From the NCBI RefSeq assembly GCF_003149375.1, contig NZ_QFWH01000002.1:248001-312000 (forward strand): a stretch of 64,000 bases of DNA, given 5' to 3'. The notes beneath the pieces are model-generated. The model saw only the letters and a list, made by a program, of their open reading frames with translations. It was not told the origin of the DNA and did no database searches. Position numbers and translations under genes: made by a program. The stretch's first letter is position 1. Every line of letters starts with the position of its first letter. This stretch comes from Vampirovibrio chlorellavorus (GTDB lineage: Bacteria; Cyanobacteriota; Vampirovibrionia; Vampirovibrionales; Vampirovibrionaceae). This document shows positions 15,792 to 25,221 of this stretch, in pieces.

Positions 15792-16514
15792 ATGATTGGT
15801 AAATCGGTGGGAGCTGCCCCAAAAACAGGTGGGGCTGGCAGTTTTTTCAAGAAGTTATTCGCTGGAAAATCCAAGTCTGGGGCATCGACGGTTAATACGT
15901 CCAAAAACCATTGGGCTCAGGTGCAGGCGGATAATTTGACTGCCCTTAAAGCGGATCAGGCCTTTTTTAAGCAGGCCGCCCAGCAAAACAAGCAACAGTT
16001 GGCCAAAGACATTGGGGCGTTTCGCCAAGCCCAGAAGCAAACTCCTGCCGCCTCAGGCTTTGCCAGACCGGTTCCCGCTGGGTCGCCCGCCGTTAAGGCT
16101 CAGGAGGCGCTCAGCAAGCCGCCCACATCCGCTGGAGCTGGCTCAAAGACAGGGCTTTCCAAAGACCTGGAAGATCGCTTTGCCCGGTTAAAAGGGCGTG
16201 ACCCCAATCAAACGCAGGCGCAAGAATGGGCCCAGCTGGAGAAGCGCTTTGCCGAGCTGAAGCGACCCACTCCCCCCAACCCCAGGGTGGCACCGTCCTT
16301 GGCCCGGGAGACCGCGGACTTGAACAGATTGCAGGCCATCTCGCCCGCGGTGCGGATGTCGCCCGCACAATATCAGGCGGAAGCGAAACGGTTAAACGCG
16401 CTGGATCAAATCGCCAAGACCCGCCAGGACATTTTGAAAGACAGCAAGCTGAGTGCCGCCCAGCGCCAAAAGCAATTGGATGGCTTGCGCCAAATTGAAA
16501 AAGAATATTCCTGA
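15792..16514 (+). CDS. 240-residue basic helical protein, unknown
   Basis: No family recognised. The N-terminus is Gly/Ser/Lys-rich with a basic amphipathic segment GSFFKKLFAGKSKSG (about 16-30). The rest is mostly predicted helix rich in Gln, Ala and Lys, with Pro-rich breaks (about 84-112 and 153-162). The C-terminal 80 residues (LNALDQIAKTRQDILKDSKLSAAQRQKQLDGLRQIEKEY) look like coiled coil. It has no signal peptide or cysteine. It follows the Ala/Pro-repeat gene on the same strand after 108 bases and probably belongs to the same unit, ending at the terminator at 16537. AGGGGGA lies 8-9 bases before ATG 15792. Confidence 0.7.
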   Translation: MIGKSVGAAPKTGGAGSFFKKLFAGKSKSGASTVNTSKNHWAQVQADNLTALKADQAFFKQAAQQNKQQLAKDIGAFRQAQKQTPAASGFARPVPAGSPAVKAQEALSKPPTSAGAGSKTGLSKDLEDRFARLKGRDPNQTQAQEWAQLEKRFAELKRPTPPNPRVAPSLARETADLNRLQAISPAVRMSPAQYQAEAKRLNALDQIAKTRQDILKDSKLSAAQRQKQLDGLRQIEKEYS

Positions 16515-16536
16515 CACCGTTTGAGTCGTACAAAAA

Positions 16537-16577
16537 CAGGGAGCGCTTTTCAACGCTCCCTGCCGGATTTTTTAGAG
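16537..16577. terminator. Bidirectional terminator
   Basis: A CAGGGAGCG / CGCTCCCTG stem followed by ATTTTTT on the plus side and TTTTTG on the minus side. It lies between the 240-residue protein gene and the convergent icd. Confidence 0.85.
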
Positions 16578-16586
16578 TGGTGAACC

Positions 16587-17825
16587 CTATACCCGAACCA
16601 GCTTCAGGTTGTTCACAATCTCGTTGGCAAAGCCGGAGCAGCTGACCAGGGTGGCGTTGCTCATCTGGCGTTCCAGATCGTAGGTGACCTTACCGCTGGC
16701 GATGGTTTTCTCAAAGGCATCCACTACCAGTTTGGCCGCTTCCGTCCAGCCCAAATGCTCCAGCATCATAACGCCGGAAAGAATCAGGGAGCCGGGGTTG
16801 ACCTTATCCTGACCCGCGTATTTGGGGGCGGTGCCGTGGGTGGCCTCAAACAGGGCGGCATGATCGCCGATGTTGGCGCCGGGCGCCAGACCCAAACCGC
16901 CCACCTGGGCGGCGCAGGCATCGGAGAGGTAATCGCCGTTCAGGTTCATGGTGGCGATCACCTGGTACTCATCGGGACGCAGCAGCAATTGCTGGAACAT
17001 GGCGTCGGCAATGCGATCCTGAATCATGATTTTGCCAGTGGGCAGTTTGCCGTTGTGTTTTTCCCAGACTTCAGCCTCGGAAATGACCTGATCGGCGTAT
17101 TCTTCACGGGCCACTTCGTAACCCCAGTCACGGAAAGCGCCTTCGGTGAACTTCATGATGTTACCCTTGTGGACCAAGGTCACCACGGTGCGGTTGTTGG
17201 CGATGGCGTAGTTGATGGCCCGACGTACCAGGCGCTTGGTGCCTTCCACGCTAACTGGCTTGATGCCGATACCGGAATCGGGGCGAATGTCTTTCTTGAA
17301 CTCGGATTTGATGTAGTCGATGATCTTTTTGGCTTCAGCGCTGCCTTGCTGGAACTCAATGCCCAGGTAGATGTCTTCGGTGTTTTCCCGGAAGATGACC
17401 ACATCCAGCTTTTGAGGCTCTTTCACCGGGGCGGGTACGCCTTGGAACCAGCGTACAGGGCGCACGCAAGCGTATAAGTCATGAATCTGACGCAGGGCCA
17501 CGTTCAGGCTGCGGATACCGCCGCCCACCGGGGTGGTCAGGGGGCCTTTGATGGCCACTTTATATTCGCGAATGGCCTCGTTGGTTTCTTCGGGCAACCA
17601 GCTTTGGGTCTGGTTGAAGGCTTTCTCCCCGGCCAGCACTTCTTTCCATACAATTTTTTTCTTGCCGTTGTAGGCCACTTCCACGGCGGCATCCAGCACT
17701 TTTTGGGTGGCGGGCCAAATGTCCACGCCAATGCCGTCCCCCTCGATGTAGGGAATAATGGGGTGATCGGGGACGTTGAGAGATAAATCGGAATTGATGG
17801 TGATTTTTTCGCCGGCCGTGGTCAT
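16587..17825 (-). CDS. icd: NADP-dependent isocitrate dehydrogenase
   Basis: A 412-residue TCA-cycle enzyme converting isocitrate to 2-oxoglutarate with NADP. Seen are PYIEGDGIG near the start, the substrate loop [13 protein letters not shown] with the regulatory Ser position known from E. coli, [46 protein letters not shown], and the NADP-specific loop [20 protein letters not shown] 17825 is preferred over the longer frame because GGAGG lies 7 bases upstream. It is divergent from the aconitase gene, the preceding enzyme of the cycle. Confidence 0.97.
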   Translation of the reverse strand: MTTAGEKITINSDLSLNVPDHPIIPYIEGDGIGVDIWPATQKVLDAAVEVAYNGKKKIVWKEVLAGEKAFNQTQSWLPEETNEAIREYKVAIKGPLTTPVGGGIRSLNVALRQIHDLYACVRPVRWFQGVPAPVKEPQKLDVVIFRENTEDIYLGIEFQQGSAEAKKIIDYIKSEFKKDIRPDSGIGIKPVSVEGTKRLVRRAINYAIANNRTVVTLVHKGNIMKFTEGAFRDWGYEVAREEYADQVISEAEVWEKHNGKLPTGKIMIQDRIADAMFQQLLLRPDEYQVIATMNLNGDYLSDACAAQVGGLGLAPGANIGDHAALFEATHGTAPKYAGQDKVNPGSLILSGVMMLEHLGWTEAAKLVVDAFEKTIASGKVTYDLERQMSNATLVSCSGFANEIVNNLKLVRV

Positions 17826-18011
17826 AAAGTGCCTCCAGTGGGTCGCGTGACGATGAAACAATACTAAAATGCGTAAAGCATTTCCAATCTAGCATAAACC
17901 ATTGCGGCGGACAAAAAACGGGCAGTCGGAGTAGGCTATTTGTGGGATGAGGGGCTGAATCCCCGGATGATTGCCACAGGGGCGCCGGTTTGCGCCCTTG
18001 GGCCGCCTGCC

Positions 18012-18040
18012 TTGCTCCTGCCCCTTGCCCGGAGTAGAAT
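18012..18040 (+). promoter_or_regulatory. Candidate aconitase promoter
   Basis: TTGCTC, 17 bases, TAGAAT, about 60 bases ahead of the acn start. It is the best-spaced hexamer pair in the icd-acn divergent region. Confidence 0.3.
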
Positions 18041-18100
18041 CAAGGGAGTTTTGTTTCATACAATCCCGCCAATCTCAGTTTGGATAGGAGACACACCCTC

Positions 18101-20380
18101 ATGAGCGGCAACTCGACTGATATCGAAATGGTAAAAAAGCATTACGCCAAAATTGGCCCCAGCCTTGAAAAAGCAAAAAAACACTTTGGCAAGCAGGCTT
18201 TCACCGCTGCGGAAAAGATTCTGTTTTCGCACCTCATCCCTGAAACCTACCCAGCGCAAATCGTGCGGGGTGAAACCTTCCTCTCTTTACAGCCAGACCG
18301 GGTGGCCATGCAGGACGCCACCGCCCAGATGGCCATTTTACAGTTCATGCAGGCCAACCGGGACACCGTGGCCGTGCCTTCTACCGTGCATTGCGATCAC
18401 CTGATCCGGGCCTTCTCCGGCGCGGAAGCCGATGTGGAACGGGCTTGCGATGAAAACCGGGAAGTCTATGAGTTCCTGCGCTCCGCCGCCGCCAAGTACG
18501 GCATGGGCTTCTGGAAGCCCGGCAGCGGGATTATTCACCAGGTGGTGCTGGAAAAATACGCCTTCCCCGGCGGGTTGATGATTGGCACCGATAGCCATAC
18601 CCCCAACGCCGGTGGCCTGGGCATGGTGGCCATTGGGGTGGGTGGCGCGGATGCCGCCGATGTCATGGCTGGTCTGGCCTGGGAAGTGAAAGCGCCCAAG
18701 CTGGTTGGGGTACACCTCACCGGTAAACTCAGCGGCTGGACGGCTCCCAAGGATGTCATCCTGTACCTGTGTGGCCTGCTGACCACCAAGGGCGGCACCA
18801 ACAAAATTGTGGAATACTTTGGCCCCGGCACGGAAACCATTAGCTGCACCGGCAAAGGCACCATTACCAACATGGGCGCTGAGCTGGGCGCTACCACCTC
18901 GGTCTTCCCCTTTGACGCCCGGATGGCCGCTTATCTGCGGGCTACCGAACGGGCGGAGATTGCGGCGTTGGCCGAGCAGTACGCAGCCGATCTGCGGGCC
19001 GATGAGGATGTGCTGAAGCATCCTGAGAATTACTACGATGAAATCGTGGAAATCAACCTGTCCGAGCTGGAGCCTTACGTGGTGGGCCCCCACACCCCGG
19101 ATCGGGCCCGTAAGCTCTCCGAATTTGCCGCGGACGTGAAAAACAGCAACTTCCCGGAAGACCTGAGCGCCGCCCTGGTGGGCAGTTGCACCAACTCTTC
19201 CTATGAAGATCTGGAGCGTTCGGCCAACGTGGCTCGTCAGGCCAAAGCCAAGGGCTTGAAAGCCAAGTCCTACTTCCTGATCACCCCCGGTTCCATCCAG
19301 GTGCATGAAACCATCCAGCGGGACGGCCAAATGCAGGATTTCACCGATATTGGCGGCATTGTCATGGCCAACGCCTGCGGCCCCTGTATTGGCAACTGGG
19401 ATCGGACCGATATTAAAAAGGGCCAAACCAACGCCATCATTACGTCCTTCAACCGTAACTTCCCCAAGCGGAACGATGGTAACGCCGAAACGCTAGCCTT
19501 TATCGGTAGCCCGGAACTGGTCACTGCTATGGCCATTGCCGGGAAAACCACCTTCAACCCCATCACCGACACCATCGATGGGGTGAAGCTGGAAGCGCCC
19601 ACCGCGCCGGAATTACCGCCCAAAGGCTTTCAGATTTCCCATGAGGGCCTGTTGCAGCCGCCTGCCGATCGGGCTGCCCTCACGGTTTCCATTGATCCCA
19701 AAAGCCCTCGTCTGGAAAAGCTGGCTCCCTTCAGCGCCTGGGATGGTCAGGATTTTGTGAACGTGCCGGTGTTGGTGAAAACCCAGGGCCAAACCACCAC
19801 CGATCACATTTCTCCTGCCGGGAAAGACTGGCTGCCCCTGCGGGGTCACCTGTCCGGCATTAGTCACAACATGTTGCTGGGCGCTGTGGATGCCACCACC
19901 GGCCAACCGGCGGAACCGGTCAAAATGCTGGTGAACGGCGTGGAGCGTGGGGCTTCCCCCTGGGCGCTGAAAGCCATGGAGTACAAGCAGCAAAACGGCA
20001 GCATCATCGTGGGTGATGAAAACTACGGGGAAGGCAGCAGCCGGGAACACGCCGCCATGTGCCCCCGCTATTTGGGCGTAAAAGCGGTCATTGCCCGCAG
20101 CTTTGCCCGCATCCACGAAACCAACCTGAAGAAGCAAGGGGTGTTGCCCTTCACCTTCACCAACAAAGCGGATTACGAGAAAGTCAGCAAGGGCGATCAC
20201 CTGACCATTGCCGGGTTGAGCGATCTCAAGCCGGGCCAGACCATCACGGCGACGGTCACCCATGTCGACGGCACCACTGCTAGCATTGAACTGAGCCACT
20301 CCCTGAACGCCGAGCAGATTCGCTGGTTCAAGGCGGGTTCGGCCATGAACGCGGTCAATCTGCCCAAAGCCGCCGTATAA
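18101..20380 (+). CDS. acn: Aconitate hydratase, mitochondrial type
   Basis: A 759-residue [4Fe-4S] enzyme isomerising citrate and isocitrate. Cluster cysteines are in GSCTNSSYEDLERS (about residue 366) and CGPCIGNW (about 430-437). HTPNAGGLGMVAIGVGGADAADVMAG and the C-terminal swivel-domain loop YGEGSSREHAA are also clear. Length and sequence match the mitochondrial ACO2-like group rather than AcnB, the form usual in cyanobacteria and enterics. ATG 18101 is chosen over an upstream TTG because AGGAG lies about 10 bases before it. It is divergent from icd and followed by a terminator. Confidence 0.97.
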   Translation: MSGNSTDIEMVKKHYAKIGPSLEKAKKHFGKQAFTAAEKILFSHLIPETYPAQIVRGETFLSLQPDRVAMQDATAQMAILQFMQANRDTVAVPSTVHCDHLIRAFSGAEADVERACDENREVYEFLRSAAAKYGMGFWKPGSGIIHQVVLEKYAFPGGLMIGTDSHTPNAGGLGMVAIGVGGADAADVMAGLAWEVKAPKLVGVHLTGKLSGWTAPKDVILYLCGLLTTKGGTNKIVEYFGPGTETISCTGKGTITNMGAELGATTSVFPFDARMAAYLRATERAEIAALAEQYAADLRADEDVLKHPENYYDEIVEINLSELEPYVVGPHTPDRARKLSEFAADVKNSNFPEDLSAALVGSCTNSSYEDLERSANVARQAKAKGLKAKSYFLITPGSIQVHETIQRDGQMQDFTDIGGIVMANACGPCIGNWDRTDIKKGQTNAIITSFNRNFPKRNDGNAETLAFIGSPELVTAMAIAGKTTFNPITDTIDGVKLEAPTAPELPPKGFQISHEGLLQPPADRAALTVSIDPKSPRLEKLAPFSAWDGQDFVNVPVLVKTQGQTTTDHISPAGKDWLPLRGHLSGISHNMLLGAVDATTGQPAEPVKMLVNGVERGASPWALKAMEYKQQNGSIIVGDENYGEGSSREHAAMCPRYLGVKAVIARSFARIHETNLKKQGVLPFTFTNKADYEKVSKGDHLTIAGLSDLKPGQTITATVTHVDGTTASIELSHSLNAEQIRWFKAGSAMNAVNLPKAAV

Positions 20381-20423
20381 ACACCCACTTTATAAAATAA
20401 ATCACAAAATAAACCACAAACTG

Positions 20424-20454
20424 CCGCTTTCCACACAATGGGGAGCGGTTGTTT
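20424..20454 (+). terminator. Terminator after acn
   Basis: A 9-bp stem CCGCTTTCC / GGGGAGCGG (two G-T pairs) with a 7-base loop, followed by TTGTTTGTTGG. The T-run is interrupted but the position fits. Confidence 0.6.
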
Positions 20455-20468
20455 GTTGGATTTTTGGA

Positions 20469-20565
20469 GGTGCATCTGTGAACCGGGCAAAGCTCGGTTA
20501 TTATGAAAAGGTGAGTGGGATTGCCTGATCCCACCATTGCCTGCCCCGCAGCCTACCCCAGGCAT
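20469..20565 (+). ncRNA. Structured nrdJ leader, possible divergent cobalamin riboswitch
   Basis: Three hairpins stand in a row: AACCGGGC-AAA-GCTCGGTT type (20481-20499), GTGGGAT-N6-ATCCCAC (20515-20534) and TGCCTG-N15-CAGGCA (20538-20564). Short blocks occur in the order of the cobalamin-riboswitch core: GGTGC (20469), ATGAAAAGG (20503), GCCTGCCCCGCA (20539) and CCAGG (20558). The exact CCCGCnACTGT and CAGGAnACC boxes are absent and the 3' part is short. TGCCTG also occurs in the loop of the second hairpin, so CAGGCA has two possible partners. The downstream gene is a cobalamin-dependent reductase, which makes the idea reasonable but unproven. Confidence 0.3.
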
Positions 20566-20599
20566 TGGTTCATATTATTTGGAGAAATCAGAGTAAGTA

Positions 20600-22525
20600 A
20601 TGTCCAATAGCCCACCCCCTCTGTTGCAACCGAACATTCCGCCGAACGGCTTGACCGTGCTGTCGCATCGCTATTTACTGCGGGATGCGCAGGGAGCGGT
20701 TTGCGAAACGCCAGCGGATTTGTTCTGGCGGGTAGCCCGTCATGTAGCCGCAGGGGAGCGGGCTTATGGGGCGACTTCGGAGCAGGTAACGGCAATGGCC
20801 CACCAGTTTTACAACTTGATGGCCCAACTGGCATTTCTGCCCAACAGCCCCACCTTGCTGAATGCCGGACGTCCCCTGGGGCAGCTTTCGGCCTGCTTTG
20901 TGCTGCCCATTGAGGATTCTCTGGAACGTATTTTTGAAACTCTGAAGCATGCCGCCCTGATTCATCAAAGCGGCGGAGGCACCGGTTTTTGCTTTTCCAA
21001 ACTTCGGCCCGTGGGAGATGAGGTGCGGGAAACCCAATCGGTGGCCGCTGGGCCGGTGGGTTTTCTGGAAGTCTACAACGCCGCTGTGGACAGCATCAAG
21101 CAGGCCGGGCAGCGCAAAGGGGCCAATATGGCCCTGTTGCGGGTGGATCATCCCGATGTGGAAGCCTTTATTAGCGCTAAAGATGATTTGCGGCGGGTGA
21201 CCAATTTCAATATTTCCATTGGCATCACCGATGCCTTTATGCGGGCGCTGGCTGAGGATCGCGATTTTGATCTGATTCATCCCAACACGGGGCTGGTTTC
21301 GAAAACTTTGCCTGCCCGTGAGTTAATGGCCCGCATTGTGGATTGTGCCTGGCGCACTGGGGAGCCCGGTTTGATTTTTCTGGCTCGGGTCAATCGGGAT
21401 AATCCCACCCCGGCGCTGGGGACGCTGGAGGCCACCAACCCTTGCGGGGAAGTGCCGCTTTTGCCCTATGAGGCCTGCAATTTGGGTTCGATCAACCTGA
21501 TGCAAATGCTGAATGATCAAAATCAGCTGGATTGGCAAAAATTGGCCGAAACCGTACACTGGGCGGTTCGCTTTCTGGACAACGTGATTACCGTGAACCG
21601 TTACCCCTTGCCGCAAACCGAGGCGATGGTGACCGGGAACCGTAAAATCGGGCTGGGGGTCATGGGCTGGGCCGATTGCCTGATGGCCCAGGGCATTCCC
21701 TACGATTCCGAGGCGGCTGTGGCCTTGGCCCATGAGCTGGCCGCCTGGATCGATTATCAGGCCAAACTGGCCTCTGTAGCCTTGGCGGAACCCCGGGGAG
21801 CTTTTCCGAATTTTCCGAAAAGCCGCTATGTTCAGGCGGATTGGCTGTTGGATCGGGTGGGGGCCGTGCCAGTGGGGAAGGTGTCTATCGACCAATGGCA
21901 GGCGCTGGCCCAGCGGATGTCGCAGCTGGGGCTTCGGAACGCCACCACCACCTGCATTGCCCCCACGGGCACCATCAGCATGATTGCGGGCGTCAGCGGG
22001 GGGATTGAGCCGGTGTTCGCCCTGGCTTTTACTCGCACCGTGCTGAACGGCCAGCGGCTTTCCGAGGTGCATCCGGTGTTTGCTAAATGGGTGCAACACC
22101 ATGCCATGGATCCGCAAGCCATTTTTGAACGGGTACAGGCAACAGGGCGTCTGGATTCGGTTTTCGATGGTTGTTTTGAAGCAAACGCTGCGCATCTTTT
22201 AGCCGGGCACAACACCGCTGAAGGCTTGCCCGAGCCGGCCCGGCGAGTGTTTGTGACCTCCTTCGATGTGGCCCCGACGTGGCACATTCGCATGCAGGCG
22301 GCGTTTCAGGCATTTACGGACAATGGGGTTTCTAAAACCATTAATTTGCCGGAATCGGCCACGCCTGAGGATGTGGCGCAGGCGTTTCGGTTGGCTTACG
22401 AATCCGGCATTAAAGGGGTGACTGTGTATCGCAATAATAGCCGTCAGGATCAGCCGCTATCGGTTGTGGTACATGCCCCTGAGTCTGCTGAAAATGATGC
22501 CTCAAGTTGCCAGAACTGCCATTAG
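20600..22525 (+). CDS. nrdJ: Adenosylcobalamin-dependent ribonucleotide reductase (class II)
   Basis: A 641-residue single-chain reductase making deoxyribonucleotides with adenosylcobalamin, so it works with or without oxygen. Seen are LPNSPTLLNAG, the active-site Cys in QLSACFVLPI, HQSGGGTGFCFSKLRP, the loop NPCGEVPLLPYEACNLGSINL (about residues 278-298), and APTGTISMIAGVSGGIEP. The C-terminal redox pair is CQNC at the extreme end. There is no ATP-cone at the N-terminus. The gene stands alone without nrdA/B/D partners. The spacing from GGAG to ATG is long; GAGTAAG nearer the start may serve. Confidence 0.95.
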   Translation: MSNSPPPLLQPNIPPNGLTVLSHRYLLRDAQGAVCETPADLFWRVARHVAAGERAYGATSEQVTAMAHQFYNLMAQLAFLPNSPTLLNAGRPLGQLSACFVLPIEDSLERIFETLKHAALIHQSGGGTGFCFSKLRPVGDEVRETQSVAAGPVGFLEVYNAAVDSIKQAGQRKGANMALLRVDHPDVEAFISAKDDLRRVTNFNISIGITDAFMRALAEDRDFDLIHPNTGLVSKTLPARELMARIVDCAWRTGEPGLIFLARVNRDNPTPALGTLEATNPCGEVPLLPYEACNLGSINLMQMLNDQNQLDWQKLAETVHWAVRFLDNVITVNRYPLPQTEAMVTGNRKIGLGVMGWADCLMAQGIPYDSEAAVALAHELAAWIDYQAKLASVALAEPRGAFPNFPKSRYVQADWLLDRVGAVPVGKVSIDQWQALAQRMSQLGLRNATTTCIAPTGTISMIAGVSGGIEPVFALAFTRTVLNGQRLSEVHPVFAKWVQHHAMDPQAIFERVQATGRLDSVFDGCFEANAAHLLAGHNTAEGLPEPARRVFVTSFDVAPTWHIRMQAAFQAFTDNGVSKTINLPESATPEDVAQAFRLAYESGIKGVTVYRNNSRQDQPLSVVVHAPESAENDASSCQNCH

Positions 22526-22555
22526 GGGCGGGCGGGGGCCGGATCGCAATTGCGC

Positions 22556-23728
22556 TCAGGCAAAAGCCTGTTCCAGAATGCGGGTTAAATTGACCTCGAA
22601 AATATCGCAGACCTGATGCCAGGTGTAGCAGCGGGTCACGGTCTCAAAGGCGGCCTCGCCCATGGCTTGGCACAGGGTGGGATTTCCCAGCAAATGGGTG
22701 ACACTTTCCACCATGGCCTGCGGGTTATCGGGCGGCACCAACAAGCCACTTTCATAGTGCGTGACCACTTCCTGAAAATCCGGATTTTGCACGACTACCG
22801 CAGGCATGGCGCTGGCCATGGCTTCCAGCACGGCCAGGGGTTGGGCAGGTGTTCTGTGGGGCTGAATGAACAGATCGTGCTGCAAGTACAAGTCCGGCAG
22901 GGTTTCTTCTTGCTGAACCCGAACGCTATGCAAGGCGGGCTTAAGCGGCTCTGGAAAATCGGCGAATAGTTCATCGGGAGAGGGCAACTGGTTGTCGCCG
23001 GCCACGGTCAGGGTCACTTGGGGGTGGGCTTTCAGGATTTGCTGAAAGGCCTCCACGACGGGCTGTGCAATGGGTTTTTCCGGGTGATTGTTGCCAATGA
23101 GGAGCAATCTGGAAGGCGGGGTGGCCTTTTGCTTGAGCCGTTGGGGGCTGTAAAACTTGGCGTCCACGCCACGGGGCTGATACATGGCTTTACTGGCGTA
23201 CTGGGGGTATTTCCGGCGGATGTGATGCACATCTTCCAGCCCGGTTAAAAAGCAGCCGTCCTGGGTTTTTAGCGCTTGTTCCACCGTCCACACGTTCAGT
23301 TGCCGCAGCAGGCAATCCTTTGGAATGGGAGGGATTGTCAGATCCGGGGCGGCATCCGGCAGGTCCTCCAGTAAAGGCTCCACTGGCTTGCCCATGGCCG
23401 GATCGTCGTGCAAGTACCAGGAGACTACCCGTGTTTCCGGTGGCAGCAACCAGTCCCGAAAAGAAGACAGACACCAGCCACTGCTGCCGGTGGCCAGGAC
23501 AATGTCATACTGTTTTTGCTGACATTTACGGCTGGCCAGGGGGGCGATGCGCATGGGCCATTCCAGCAGGGAAATGGGCTCTGGTTGCTCGTCACTGTCT
23601 TGCGGGCGGCGAAAAAAGTAATCGACCTCATGCCCTCGCATCGCCAGTTCCCGTCCCAGATAACGCATGGCCCGCACGGTGTCGTCCAGGGTGTGTTGGG
23701 TCAGGTGGCAAATAAACAGCAACTTCAT
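22556..23728 (-). CDS. GT4-type glycosyltransferase
   Basis: A 390-residue GT-B fold glycosyltransferase. The N-terminal half begins MKLLFICHLTQHTLDDTVRAMRYLGRELAMRGHEVDYFF. The C-terminal half has RLLLIGNNHPEKPI, VTLTVAGDN, the donor-binding QPLAVLEAMASAMPAVV (E-x7-E type, with the second Glu replaced) and GLLVPPDNPQAM. It transfers a nucleotide-activated sugar to a lipid, protein or polysaccharide acceptor that cannot be named. It stands between nrdJ and rpoD with no other glycan gene near. Confidence 0.8.
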   Translation of the reverse strand: MKLLFICHLTQHTLDDTVRAMRYLGRELAMRGHEVDYFFRRPQDSDEQPEPISLLEWPMRIAPLASRKCQQKQYDIVLATGSSGWCLSSFRDWLLPPETRVVSWYLHDDPAMGKPVEPLLEDLPDAAPDLTIPPIPKDCLLRQLNVWTVEQALKTQDGCFLTGLEDVHHIRRKYPQYASKAMYQPRGVDAKFYSPQRLKQKATPPSRLLLIGNNHPEKPIAQPVVEAFQQILKAHPQVTLTVAGDNQLPSPDELFADFPEPLKPALHSVRVQQEETLPDLYLQHDLFIQPHRTPAQPLAVLEAMASAMPAVVVQNPDFQEVVTHYESGLLVPPDNPQAMVESVTHLLGNPTLCQAMGEAAFETVTRCYTWHQVCDIFEVNLTRILEQAFA

Positions 23729-23937
23729 GATGATTATTCCAGCCTTTCCGGTTGCTTCGGAATTTTAACGGTGTCTGGACAGTGGCTGACTGAGCTTTGC
23801 AGCGACGCTCAACACAGAAATCAGCGGAAAGACAAGCCACTGGCTAATAATGCCGACCTGAAATATGACACTCACTCATCTGCCCGATTTGGATACCACG
23901 ATCATACCCCACAACCGAGGATGGGGAAACCAGCCGG

Positions 23938-25014
23938 TTAGGGATTCAAATAATTTTTCAGGCTTTTAATATTGCGGTTGCTGCGGCACATTTTGCGCAG
24001 CTTGTTCAGCGCGCGGGTTTCAATCTGGCGAACCCGCTCCCGGGAGACCCCGAACAGTTGGCCAATTTCTTCCAGGGTGCGCTTGTTGCCGTCGTTTAGA
24101 CCAAAGCGCAGTTTTAATACATCCCGCTCCCGGGGCCGCAGGCTGTCCAGAATTTTATCCAGCTCCTCGGTCAGATTTTCCTGAGACACCCGGCTATCGG
24201 GAGATTCCGTATTTTCATCCACCAGAAAATCCCCGATTTTGGAGGCCTCATCCTTGGTGTGCAAGGGCGTTTCCAGGCTGATGGTGGACTGGGTGGCTTT
24301 CAGCACCAATCGCAATTTGGACAGTGAAATGCCCATTTTACCGGCCAACTCTTCCTTGGTGGGCGTGCGGCCCAAATCGTGGGAGAGATCGCGGGTCACT
24401 TTTTTCAGGCGGCCAATGGTCTCAATCATGTGAACCGGTAGGCGAATGGTTCTGGATTTATCGGCAATGCCCCGGGTGATGGATTGCTGAATCCACCAGG
24501 TGGCATAGGTGGAGAACTTAAAGCCCCGTTTGTAGTCAAATTTTTCAGCGGCCCGAATCAGGCCCAGATTGCCTTCCTGAATGAGATCCAGAAAGGAAAG
24601 CCCCCGGCCAATGTATTTTTTGGCAATGCTGACCACCAGCCGCAAGTTGGCTTTCACCAATTGCCCTTTGGCCACTTCATCGCCTTCTGCAATGCGTTTG
24701 GCCAGTTCAATTTCCTGCTCGGAGTTAAGGAGTTTTACCTTGCCGATTTGTTGCAAATAAATTTTCACCGAATCATCGGCGGAGCCCCGTTCCGCTTGCA
24801 CTTTCTCCTGCTCAGCGCCCTCTTCCTCTTCTTCCTCCTCGAAAAAATCGACCCGTTCCTGACCATCGTTGAAGGGCAGTTCGTTTTCGTCATCCAGAGC
24901 CATGAACTCGTCCTGGCGTTTGGCTTTACGGGGTTCGTCCAAGGGGGCGGATCCTTTGCGTAGAGAGGCAGCGGATTGTCGAATACCGGGTTTCTTTTTC
25001 TGGGAAATGCTCAT
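23938..25014 (-). CDS. rpoD: Primary-type RNA polymerase sigma factor
   Basis: A 358-residue sigma-70 factor. Region 1.2 is [29 protein letters not shown]. Region 2 contains [41 protein letters not shown] and the -10-recognising [19 protein letters not shown]. Region 3 has [14 protein letters not shown], and region 4 ends with the helix-turn-helix [28 protein letters not shown]. The 95-residue N-terminus is charged, with a run of acidic residues ([13 protein letters not shown]), and lacks the long spacer of proteobacterial RpoD; its size is like cyanobacterial SigA. No anti-sigma gene is adjacent. An extended -10 lies about 70 bases upstream. Confidence 0.93.
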   Translation of the reverse strand: MSISQKKKPGIRQSAASLRKGSAPLDEPRKAKRQDEFMALDDENELPFNDGQERVDFFEEEEEEEGAEQEKVQAERGSADDSVKIYLQQIGKVKLLNSEQEIELAKRIAEGDEVAKGQLVKANLRLVVSIAKKYIGRGLSFLDLIQEGNLGLIRAAEKFDYKRGFKFSTYATWWIQQSITRGIADKSRTIRLPVHMIETIGRLKKVTRDLSHDLGRTPTKEELAGKMGISLSKLRLVLKATQSTISLETPLHTKDEASKIGDFLVDENTESPDSRVSQENLTEELDKILDSLRPRERDVLKLRFGLNDGNKRTLEEIGQLFGVSRERVRQIETRALNKLRKMCRSNRNIKSLKNYLNP

Positions 25015-25079
25015 GCGACCTCAGTATCGGGTTTTGTGGGCAGTGCGTTTCAAGCGGGTGCTTTTTGAAAGACAAAAAA

Positions 25080-25088
25080 ATTATATCA
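25080..25088 (-). promoter_or_regulatory. Extended -10 element of rpoD promoter
   Basis: TGATATAAT read on the minus strand (TGn plus perfect TATAAT), about 65 bases ahead of the sigma-factor ATG. No matching -35 hexamer is present, as is usual for extended -10 promoters. Confidence 0.55.
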
Positions 25089-25221
25089 GTGCAGGTTGGT
25101 AGCGGTTGGGTTTGGGGCCTAATCCCCTTTATTTGGATGAGTCAGACGGGGTGAGTGTCGGTTGCGGGATTGAGTGGGGCCGGTGAAGGGGAGCTTCTTT
25201 TTTTCTCATAACTTTAGGGCC

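Noticed and set aside
18338-19426. 362-codon minus-strand frame inside aconitase
   Set aside because: Shadow of acn in a GC-biased frame; no start signals.
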